Positions 7,582-13,271 of a stretch of 14,670 nucleotides of DNA are shown in pieces (the first letter of the stretch is position 1; each line of letters starts with the position of its first letter). Source of the stretch: Betaproteobacteria bacterium (lineage in GTDB: Bacteria; Pseudomonadota; Gammaproteobacteria; Burkholderiales; JAHFRG01); contig JAHFRG010000017.1 in NCBI GenBank assembly GCA_023258935.1, positions 1-14,670 of the forward strand, in the 5' to 3' direction. The notes beneath the pieces were generated by a model. The model was not told the origin of the DNA, did no database searches, and saw nothing but the letters and a program-made list of their open reading frames with translations. Position numbers and translations under genes: made by a program.

Positions 7582-7653
7582 ATGCTACAACTTTTCACCA
7601 GCCTGTTTGAAACTTGCCTTCCAGCTCAATAAAACTTCCCAGGTGAAGTATTG

Positions 7654-7682
7654 TTGACAGGCCATAAGGCGCCGATTATACT
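7654..7682 (+). promoter_or_regulatory. Strong sigma70-type promoter of the rubrerythrin cassette
   Basis: A perfect TTGACA (7654-7659), exactly 17 bases, then TATACT (7677-7682, 5/6) form the best promoter in the window. The predicted start near 7689 leaves a leader of about 110 nt before the rubrerythrin ATG at 7800. That leader holds the two dyads described next. Confidence 0.75.
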
Positions 7683-7693
7683 TAGTTCACAGA

Positions 7694-7708
7694 TTAGATT
7701 TAGTCTAA
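7694..7708. promoter_or_regulatory. Dyad 1 (candidate operator) just after the predicted start site
   Basis: TTAGA-TTTAG-TCTAA is a perfect inverted repeat with five-base arms and a five-base spacer, about +5 to +19 relative to the predicted transcript start. The arm sequence and spacing resemble the Irr-type iron/peroxide operator of the Fur superfamily known from alphaproteobacteria (TTAGAA, three bases, TTCTAA). That likeness is my inference only. A repressor here would block the promoter. Confidence 0.42.
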
Positions 7709-7713
7709 CTGCT

Positions 7714-7731
7714 ACTTATCGGTTTATAAGT
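7714..7731. promoter_or_regulatory. Dyad 2 (candidate operator or leader hairpin)
   Basis: ACTTAT-CGGTTT-ATAAGT is a perfect inverted repeat with six-base arms and a six-base loop. Its centre lies about 21.5 bases (two helical turns) after the centre of dyad 1, so proteins bound at both would sit on the same DNA face. It could equally be a small leader hairpin. The rest of the leader up to 7788 shows nothing else I can name. Confidence 0.38.
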
Positions 7732-7799
7732 CCTGCCATTGGGGTGGGTGCAATAATCCATATTTATTGTTTTAAATCAGTTTATTACAGGAGACGAAG

Positions 7800-8219
7800 A
7801 TGCAGCTCAAAGGTTCTAAAACTCATGAAAATCTCAAAGCGGCATTTGCCGGTGAATCCATGGCAAACCGTCGTTATTTATATTTCGCATCAAAGGCAGA
7901 CGTGGAAGGACAAAATGACGTATCGGCAGTGTTTCGTTCCACAGCGGAAGGCGAAACCGGGCACGCCCATGGTCATCTCGAATATCTGGAACCCTGTGGT
8001 GATCCCGCCACTGATCAGCCTTTCGGTCCCACCCGCCTTAACCTGAAATCCGCGATTCACGGCGAAACCCACGAATACACCGACATGTATCCGGGGATGG
8101 CCAAGGTCGCTCGCGATGAAGGTTTTGACGAAATCTCGGATTGGTTTGAGACGCTGGCTAAAGCTGAGCGTTCTCATGCCAACCGTTTCAAGAAAGCCCT
8201 CGACGCACTGGCTGACTAA
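7800..8219 (+). CDS. Rubrerythrin-family di-iron protein without rubredoxin domain
   Basis: A 139-residue ferritin-like four-helix protein. Di-iron ligands can be placed at Glu19 (in AGESMANRRY), Glu52 and His55 (EGETGHAHGH), Glu89 and/or Glu92 (HGETHEY), and Glu123 and His126 (KAERSHANRF). These give the ExxH pairs and the extra glutamate typical of rubrerythrins. Classical rubrerythrin adds a C-terminal rubredoxin FeS4 domain; none is present, and the only cysteine is Cys66. The family reduces hydrogen peroxide to water in the cytoplasm using electrons from a redox partner. The ATG at 7800 has a clear AGGAG at 7789-7793. It is the first gene of a cassette with a CCG-type Fe-S protein and DUF3501, and I infer that the Fe-S protein takes the place of the missing rubredoxin domain. 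Confidence 0.93.
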   Translation: MQLKGSKTHENLKAAFAGESMANRRYLYFASKADVEGQNDVSAVFRSTAEGETGHAHGHLEYLEPCGDPATDQPFGPTRLNLKSAIHGETHEYTDMYPGMAKVARDEGFDEISDWFETLAKAERSHANRFKKALDALAD

Positions 8220-8223
8220 TATT

Positions 8224-8315
8224 AGTAAGGGGTAAGGGGTCAGGAGTAAGGTGTGAAAAACCTCATTCCTGTCGCGCTTTACCCCTTACTCCTCACTCCT
8301 AACTCCTCACTCTTC
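8224..8315. repeat. Inverted array of heptanucleotide repeats forming a long hairpin
   Basis: The rubrerythrin/Fe-S intergenic region is built of 7-base units with consensus NAGGRGT. Four run forward from 8227 (AAGGGGT, AAGGGGT, CAGGAGT, AAGGTGT) and five run inverted from 8281 to 8315 (ACCCCTT, ACTCCTC, ACTCCTA, ACTCCTC, ACTCTTC). The two arms fold together: AGTAAGGGGTAA (8224-8235) pairs perfectly with TTACCCCTTACT (8279-8290). Inside, AGGAGTAAGGT (8242-8252) pairs with ACCTCATTCCT (8260-8270) with one mismatch and one G-T pair. The array resembles the short tandemly repeated heptamers known from some bacteria, notably cyanobacteria. It lies in the transcript between two cassette genes and so may control downstream expression. 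Confidence 0.8.
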
Positions 8316-8317
8316 AT

Positions 8318-9643
8318 ATGACCCGCGAAGGCAGCCTTGAGGCGCCAAAGCGCCTACCCATTGACTGGCGCAACCCGGATTTCTACAGCGAGGGGTCAGC
8401 GCTCAAGGAACTGGGGCGGATCTTTGATATCTGTCACGGCTGCCGCCGTTGCGTCAATCTGTGCAACACTTTTCCGCACCTGTTCGACTTGATTGACACG
8501 GGCACTACGGGAGAACTTGACGGAGTAGAAAAGGGCAAGTATTGGGAGGTGGTTGACCAGTGTTATCTGTGCGACATGTGTTTCATGACCAAATGCCCAT
8601 ATGTGCCACCCCATCCCTGGAACGTTGATTTCCCGCACGTGATGCTGCGCGCCAAAGCAGTCAAGTACCAGAAAGGCAAGTTCACGTTCCGCGACAAGCT
8701 GCTCTCCAGCACCGATGCTGTAGGCAAACTCGCCAGCATTCCCGTGGTGGTGCAGATGGTCAATGCGGTCAACAAGACGCCGGTAGCACGCAATGTAATG
8801 CAAAGTGTCCTGGGCATCCACAAGGAGCGCCATTTGCCCGAATACCAGAGCGCGACATTCCGCAAGACCGCTGTGGGCAACCAGGACTTTGCGGTGGAAG
8901 ACGGCGCCAACACCCCAGGCAAGGTGGCGGTTTTTTCCACCTGCTACGTCAACTACAACGAACCGGGCATAGGCCATGACTTGCTGAAAATCCTCGAGCA
9001 CAACGAAATTCCCACGATGATCGTGGAAAAGGAAGCCTGTTGCGGCATGCCCAAGCTGGAACTCGGCGCTCTTGAAGAGGTAGCAAAACTTAAGGAAGTG
9101 AATATTCCGCAGCTGGTGAAACTCGCCAAGCAAGGCTACGCGATACTCACTGCGGTGCCGTCCTGCACCCTAATGTTCAAGCAGGAGCTGCCGCTGCTGT
9201 TTCCCGATGACGCCGAAGTCAAGGCGGTTGCAGAGGCGATGTTCGATCCGTTCGAGTACCTCATGCTGCGGCTGCGCGACGGTCTGCTCAAGACCGATTT
9301 CAAGCAAGCGCTTGGCAAGGTCTCATATCACATTCCTTGCCACCTGCGCGTGCAAAATATAGGACAGAAAACCCGGGAGCTGCTGCAAATGGTGCCCGGC
9401 ACGCAGGTGAATACCGTGGAACGCTGCTCTGGTCATGATGGAACCTGGGGAGTGAAGACCGAGTTTTACGATTATTCGATGAAAATCGGCAAACCGGTTT
9501 TCAGGCAAATGGCCGAGCAGGCGCCGGATTACATCAGCTCCGATTGCGCTATCGCCGGCCGCCACATCGCGCAAGGCATGGGTGATGCCGCGCCCCGGAA
9601 ACAGCATCCGCTGACCCTGATGAGAATTGCATACGGGTTGTAA
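8318..9643 (+). CDS. Two-[4Fe-4S], CCG-domain Fe-S oxidoreductase (HdrD/GlpC-like)
   Basis: A 441-residue soluble protein with a ferredoxin-like N-terminus. Cluster motif 1 is C39-x2-C42-x2-C45-x3-C49 (ICHGCRRCVNLC) and motif 2 is C82-x2-C85-x2-C88-x4-C93 (CYLCDMCFMTKCP). Two CCG-type modules follow: Cys209, Cys241-Cys242-Gly (KEACCGMP) and Cys283 in the first; Cys341 (IPCHLR), Cys370 in ERCSGHDGTWG and Cys410 in the second. The second module has CSGH where CCG would be canonical. Relatives are HdrD, GlpC and other electron-carrying subunits; this branch is commonly found next to rubrerythrin and DUF3501. I infer that it passes electrons to the rubrerythrin, from an unknown donor. The ATG at 8318 is the only candidate start, since an in-frame TAA lies at 8300-8302 and MTREGSLEAP matches the family N-terminus as I recall it. 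No Shine-Dalgarno is visible: the upstream bases are pyrimidine repeats. Confidence 0.9.
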   Translation: MTREGSLEAPKRLPIDWRNPDFYSEGSALKELGRIFDICHGCRRCVNLCNTFPHLFDLIDTGTTGELDGVEKGKYWEVVDQCYLCDMCFMTKCPYVPPHPWNVDFPHVMLRAKAVKYQKGKFTFRDKLLSSTDAVGKLASIPVVVQMVNAVNKTPVARNVMQSVLGIHKERHLPEYQSATFRKTAVGNQDFAVEDGANTPGKVAVFSTCYVNYNEPGIGHDLLKILEHNEIPTMIVEKEACCGMPKLELGALEEVAKLKEVNIPQLVKLAKQGYAILTAVPSCTLMFKQELPLLFPDDAEVKAVAEAMFDPFEYLMLRLRDGLLKTDFKQALGKVSYHIPCHLRVQNIGQKTRELLQMVPGTQVNTVERCSGHDGTWGVKTEFYDYSMKIGKPVFRQMAEQAPDYISSDCAIAGRHIAQGMGDAAPRKQHPLTLMRIAYGL

Positions 9644-10264
9644 ATGATGAACATGGATAAGACAGGGATAGAGCCACGCATGGTGACCCGCGACAGCCTG
9701 ATGACGCTCGAAGCGTATGCGCGCGCGCGCAAGGAGTTCCGCGCCAAGGTGATGGCACACAAGAAAAACCGCAATGTACATCTGGGCAGCCACGTGACGC
9801 TGATGTTCGAGGACGAGCTCACCATGCGCTACCAGATCCAGGAAATGCTGCACGCCGAGAAAATCTTCGAGGAAGAAGGGATTCAGGACGAGCTTGATGC
9901 TTATAACCCGTTGATACCCGACGGCAGCAATTTAAAAGCCACGATGCTGATCGAGTATCCCGACGTCGAACAGCGCAGGCAAATGCTTTCCAAGCTTAAG
10001 GGCGTGGAAAAGCGCGTGTGGGTACAGGCTGCAGGCTGCAGCCGCGTTTACGCGATTGCAGATGAAGATATGGAACGCGAGGATGAGGTAAAAACCTCTG
10101 CAGTGCATTTTCTGCGCTTTGAGCTAACACCTGAAATAATCCGGTCGCTCAAGCACGGCGCCGCGCTCGTCATGGGCATAGACCATCCCGCCTATCAAAT
10201 CTCCGGGAATACCATTGTGGATGCAGTGCGGTTATCGCTTGTTAAGGATTTGCGCGATTCCTGA
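9644..10264 (+). CDS. DUF3501 family protein
   Basis: A 206-residue soluble protein recognised as DUF3501. It has an early VTRDSLMTLEAYARARKEFR stretch and then HKKNRNVHLGSHVTLMFED. The TMRYQIQEMLHAEKIF stretch and the DELDAYNPLIPDGSNLKAT block follow. The C-terminal part contains VHFLRFELTPEI and MGIDHPAYQ. There is no signal peptide, membrane helix or cysteine cluster (only one Cys, in AAGCSRV). Function is unknown; it is repeatedly found with rubrerythrin and the CCG-type Fe-S protein, so a role in that redox chain (assembly, scaffold or regulation) is an inference from context. The ATG at 9644 abuts the TAA of the Fe-S gene; ATGs at 9647 and 9653 are alternatives. It ends 17 bases from the convergent proB stop, with no terminator in between. 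Confidence 0.88.
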   Translation: MMNMDKTGIEPRMVTRDSLMTLEAYARARKEFRAKVMAHKKNRNVHLGSHVTLMFEDELTMRYQIQEMLHAEKIFEEEGIQDELDAYNPLIPDGSNLKATMLIEYPDVEQRRQMLSKLKGVEKRVWVQAAGCSRVYAIADEDMEREDEVKTSAVHFLRFELTPEIIRSLKHGAALVMGIDHPAYQISGNTIVDAVRLSLVKDLRDS

Positions 10265-10281
10265 GAGTTTGTCTACCGGTC

Positions 10282-11400
10282 TTATAGCAGCACCAGATTA
10301 TCGCGGTGAATGAGCTCGGGCTCTTCCACGTAGCCCAGCACCGATTCGATTTCATGGCTTGGCCGCTTGAGAATGCGGCGCGTGTCCGCCGCATTGTAAT
10401 TAACCAGCCCGCGCGCAATTTCCCGTCCCTGCGGGTTAAAACAGGCTACCACATCGCCGCGCTCGAAATCACCCGATAAATCGCTGACGCCGATGGGCAG
10501 CAGGCTTTTGCCCTCTGAGCAGAGCGCCTGCGCTGCTCCGGCATCCAGCACCAGTTTGCCGCGCACTTGCAAATGATCGGCGAGCCATTGCTTGCGTGCA
10601 GTAAGAGTCATGGTATCCGCAGCAATATGGGTGCCTATGACTTCCCCTTGCGCGAGCCTGAGCAGGATATTATCTTCATAACCTGAAGCGATGATGGTAT
10701 GCGCACCGCTGCGGGCGGCGCGCTTGGCAGCAAGCACTTTGGTCAGCATGCCGCCGCTGCCGACATGCGAGATGCTACCCCCCGCCATTTTTTCAAGCTT
10801 GTCATCCCCCGTCCTTGCTTCGCTTACCAATGTGGCATGCGGGTTTTTACGCGGATCGGAGGTATAAAGCCCCGCCAGGTCGGTGAGAATGATCAATACA
10901 TCGGCTTCAATCAGGTTGGTCACCAGCGCCGCCAGCGTGTCATTGTCGCCGAAACGAATCTCGTCGGTTACCACCGTATCGTTCTCATTGATGATGGGGA
11001 TAACATTGAGGACGAGCAGGGCGCGCAGGGTAGTGCGGGCGTTGAGGTAGCGCTTGCGGTTGGACAAGTCCTCGTGGGTCAGAAGAATCTGGGCGGTGTG
11101 CAAGCCGAACTCACGGAAGCAGGTCTCATAGGCCTGTATCAATCCCATTTGGCCGACTGCGGCTGCAGCCTGCAGCTCGTGCATGGTGTTCGGGCGCTTG
11201 TTCCAGCCGAGCCGCTGCATGCCTTCGGCAATGGCCCCGGATGAAACCAGCAGCACTTCCTTGCCGAAGCTCTTCAGCGCAGCAATCTGCTTTGCCCAGC
11301 GCGCGAGCGCGGCATGGTCCAGCCCCCGTTGCTGATCGGTGACCAGGCTGCTGCCGACTTTGACGACCAGCAGTTTGGCGTTTTTTAAAACCTCTCGCAT
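10282..11400 (-). CDS. proB: Glutamate 5-kinase with PUA domain
   Basis: A 372-residue enzyme that phosphorylates glutamate with ATP in the first step of proline synthesis; length matches E. coli ProB (367). The amino-acid-kinase domain shows KVGSSLV (14-20), SSGAIAEGMQRLGW (53-66), IINENDTVVTDEIRFGDND (136-154), LTDLAGLYTSDPR (172-184) and GSGGMLTK (214-221). The C-terminal PUA domain runs from about 278 (RGKLVLDAGAAQAL) to 355 (FERGDVVACFNPQGREIARG inside). The start codon lies three bases after the obgE stop, with a GGGAG ribosome binding site inside the obgE end, so the two genes form one transcript. No proA is present in the window. Confidence 0.97.
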   Translation of the reverse strand: MREVLKNAKLLVVKVGSSLVTDQQRGLDHAALARWAKQIAALKSFGKEVLLVSSGAIAEGMQRLGWNKRPNTMHELQAAAAVGQMGLIQAYETCFREFGLHTAQILLTHEDLSNRKRYLNARTTLRALLVLNVIPIINENDTVVTDEIRFGDNDTLAALVTNLIEADVLIILTDLAGLYTSDPRKNPHATLVSEARTGDDKLEKMAGGSISHVGSGGMLTKVLAAKRAARSGAHTIIASGYEDNILLRLAQGEVIGTHIAADTMTLTARKQWLADHLQVRGKLVLDAGAAQALCSEGKSLLPIGVSDLSGDFERGDVVACFNPQGREIARGLVNYNAADTRRILKRPSHEIESVLGYVEEPELIHRDNLVLL

Positions 11401-11403
11401 GAT

Positions 11404-12429
11404 TCAGCTCCCGGTTCCTCGATTTTGTTCCAAATACTGCATCACCGCAAAAATGAGTTCCTTGCAGCCTTCGCCGGTGAGCGCTGAAATGATAAAGCTT
11501 TTTTCCTGCCAGCCAAAATCGCTCTGGAACTGACGGCATTTTTGTGCGCGCTCGGACGGGTCCAGCAAGTCGAGTTTGTTGAGTACCAGCCAGCGCGGCT
11601 TGCGGTAAAGCGCTTCATCGTATTTTTTGAGTTCTTCGATAACTGCGCGAGCATCGTGCACTGGATTAGCCGTTTCGTCGAACGGCGCGATGTCAACAAG
11701 GTGCAGCAAAAGGCGAGTGCGTGCAAGGTGCCTCAGGAACTGGTGTCCCAGTCCGGCGCCTTCAGCCGCACCTTCGATCAGCCCGGGAATATCGGCAATC
11801 ACGAAGCTGCGGTCGTAGTCCACACGCACTACGCCCAGATGCGGATGCAGAGTGGTGAAAGGATAGTCTGCCACTTTGGGGCGCGCCGCCGACACCGCGC
11901 GGATGAGCGTGGATTTGCCGGCATTGGGCATGCCCAGCAGTCCAACATCCGCCAGTATCTTAAGTTCCAATTTGAGGTCGCGGTTTTCCCCTTGCGTGCC
12001 CGGAGTGAACTTGCGCGGGGCGCGGTTGGTGCTGGATTTGAAATGCAGGTTGCCGAGCCCGCCTTCGCCGCCTTTGGCAAGCAACGCCTTTTGTCCGTGC
12101 TGCGTAAGGTCGGCGATGACTTCACCAGTGTGATTGTCACTGATTACAGTGCCGACCGGCACGCGCAGCACCACATCTTCAGCGCCTTTGCCATAGCAAT
12201 CCGCACCGCGTCCTTTTTCGCCGCTATTCGCACGGTGGATGCGCGCGTAACGGTAATCAATAAGCGTATTGATGTTGCGGTCGGCAACAACGTATATGCT
12301 GCCGCCGCGCCCACCGTCTCCACCATCGGGTCCGCCGCGCGGCACGAATTTTTCACGTCTAAAGCTGGCCACGCCGTCGCCGCCGTTGCCGGCGATGACT
12401 TGGATTATTGCCTCGTCTATGAATTTCAT
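11404..12429 (-). CDS. obgE: Obg-family GTPase
   Basis: A 341-residue GTPase that acts in late 50S ribosome assembly and stress control. The Obg fold fills residues 1-158, with glycine-rich loops GNGGDGVASFRREKFVPRGG and the PDGGDGGRGGS loop next to it. The G domain has G1 GMPNAGKST (166-174), G3 DIPG (213-216), G4 NKLD (284-287) and G5 SAL (315-317). There is no long acidic C-terminal tail as in E. coli. The frame is open 13 codons further upstream, but those codons run through the rpmA terminator hairpin, and MKFIDEAIIQVIAGNGG at 12429 is the family's usual start. It lies downstream of rplU-rpmA and is coupled to proB. Confidence 0.97.
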   Translation of the reverse strand: MKFIDEAIIQVIAGNGGDGVASFRREKFVPRGGPDGGDGGRGGSIYVVADRNINTLIDYRYARIHRANSGEKGRGADCYGKGAEDVVLRVPVGTVISDNHTGEVIADLTQHGQKALLAKGGEGGLGNLHFKSSTNRAPRKFTPGTQGENRDLKLELKILADVGLLGMPNAGKSTLIRAVSAARPKVADYPFTTLHPHLGVVRVDYDRSFVIADIPGLIEGAAEGAGLGHQFLRHLARTRLLLHLVDIAPFDETANPVHDARAVIEELKKYDEALYRKPRWLVLNKLDLLDPSERAQKCRQFQSDFGWQEKSFIISALTGEGCKELIFAVMQYLEQNRGTGS

Positions 12430-12466
12430 GTTAGAAACCGCATTTTGGATTTCAAGCGGTGGAAAC

Positions 12467-12494
12467 AAAAAAGCCCTATCGAGCGATAGGGCTT
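12467..12494 (-). terminator. Intrinsic terminator of rplU-rpmA
   Basis: On the minus strand AAGCCCTAT, a six-base CGCTCG loop and ATAGGGCTT form a nine-base-pair perfect stem (plus-strand arms 12471-12479 and 12486-12494), followed by six T (12472-12467, shared partly with the stem end). This is a textbook rho-independent terminator placed between rpmA and obgE, 38 bases before the obgE start. Confidence 0.88.
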
Positions 12495-12514
12495 GCTGTT
12501 CGGTTGGACGCCCG

Positions 12515-12772
12515 CTAAACCGGAACCACGTTTACAGTTTTGCGATTCTCAGGCCCCTTCACATTAAAGTGCACTTTCCCTGCAACCTTGGCGAACAAAG
12601 TGTGGTCCTTACCGATACCGACGTTGTCGCCAGCATGAACCTGCGTTCCGCGTTGGCGCACGATGATGCTGCCAGCGGAGATCAATTCACCGCCGAAACA
12701 TTTAACGCCGAGGCGCTTGGACTGCGAATCGCGGCCGTTGCGGGAACTGCCGCCCGCTTTTTTGTGTGCCAT
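12515..12772 (-). CDS. rpmA: 50S ribosomal protein L27
   Basis: An 85-residue protein of the large ribosomal subunit whose N-terminal tail reaches toward the peptidyl transferase centre. MAHKKAGGSSRNGRDSQSKR at the start and RQRGTQVHAGDNVGIGKDHT are diagnostic, and length matches E. coli L27 (85). The N-terminus begins directly with AHKK, without the cleaved Firmicutes-type extension. The start lies two bases after the rplU stop, with AAGGAAAG inside the rplU end as ribosome binding site. Confidence 0.98.
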   Translation of the reverse strand: MAHKKAGGSSRNGRDSQSKRLGVKCFGGELISAGSIIVRQRGTQVHAGDNVGIGKDHTLFAKVAGKVHFNVKGPENRKTVNVVPV

Positions 12773-12774
12773 GC

Positions 12775-13095
12775 TTAACTTTCCTTATTCGAGATTGCGT
12801 CGATGCGAATTTCCGTGTAATTCTGGCGGTGGCCCTGGGTTCTGCGGTAATTCTTGCGGCGGTGCATTTTGAAAATGTGTACCTTCTCGCCGCGCCCGTG
12901 GGCGATCACAGTGGCCTTGACCTTGGCACCATGAACTAACGGGGCGCCCGTGGCGATTTTATCGCCATTGGCGACCAGCAGGACCTGATCGAGTAGGATT
13001 TCGCTGCCGACCGCCTGCGGTATCTGCTCGATTTTCAGTTTTTCGCCGGAGGTAACACGGTACTGCTTGCCCCCGGTTTTTATCACTGCGTACAT
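12775..13095 (-). CDS. rplU: 50S ribosomal protein L21
   Basis: A 106-residue large-subunit protein that binds 23S rRNA. MYAVIKTGGKQYRV begins at the ATG at 13093-13095, the family's usual start; an ATG four codons upstream is in frame but would add MEHN and overlap the ribosome binding site GGAG. FKMHRRKNYRRTQGHRQNYT near the C-terminus is the L21 signature. It is the first gene of rplU-rpmA, with its own promoter in the gap divergent from ispB. Confidence 0.97.
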   Translation of the reverse strand: MYAVIKTGGKQYRVTSGEKLKIEQIPQAVGSEILLDQVLLVANGDKIATGAPLVHGAKVKATVIAHGRGEKVHIFKMHRRKNYRRTQGHRQNYTEIRIDAISNKES

Positions 13096-13136
13096 GTTAT
13101 GCTCCAACGAGCCCTAATTTCTTCAATAAGATAATA

Positions 13137-13165
13137 ATTTTATATCAATCAGCATTCCCAGTCAA
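13137..13165 (-). promoter_or_regulatory. Putative rplU promoter
   Basis: On the minus strand TTGACT (13165-13160), a 17-base spacer and TAAAAT (13142-13137) each match the sigma70 consensus at 5/6. The start would be near 13130, giving a leader of about 35 nt with GGAG seven bases before the ATG. Confidence 0.65.
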
Positions 13166-13216
13166 AACTCGTGCTCTTTCCTCGAGAGCGAGCGCAAGCA
13201 GAGCGCTGGCCTCTAC

Positions 13217-13239
13217 AAACCGGTTTATTCTGTTATGCT
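13217..13239 (+). promoter_or_regulatory. Possible ispB promoter (extended -10) with an upstream palindrome
   Basis: TGTTATGCT (about 13232-13239) has an extended -10 form (TG, one base, TATGCT, 4/6). No good -35 is present. A perfect ten-base palindrome AAACCGGTTT lies at 13217-13226, in the -25 region, and could be an activator or operator site. If this promoter is real, the start near 13245 rules out the TTG at 13239 as the ispB start. Confidence 0.3.
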
Positions 13240-13271
13240 TGGAGAACATTCTCCCGCACCGGTATTTTAAT

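Noticed and set aside
8224..8315. CRISPR array or intrinsic terminator
   Set aside because: Units are only seven bases with no unique spacers, so not CRISPR; the hairpin is not followed by a T-run, so not a standard terminator.
8396..9133. 245-codon open frame opposite the Fe-S oxidoreductase
   Set aside because: Antisense to conserved cysteine motifs; translation is His/Val-rich with no domain and no ribosome binding site.
12430..12468. Upstream extension of obgE by 13 codons
   Set aside because: The codons run up to and into the U-tract of the rpmA terminator and precede the family's conserved MKFIDEA start.
11542..12489. 315-codon open frame on the plus strand opposite obgE
   Set aside because: It lies antisense to a fully conserved Obg GTPase, has no family features and fits the open antisense frames expected in GC-rich coding DNA.
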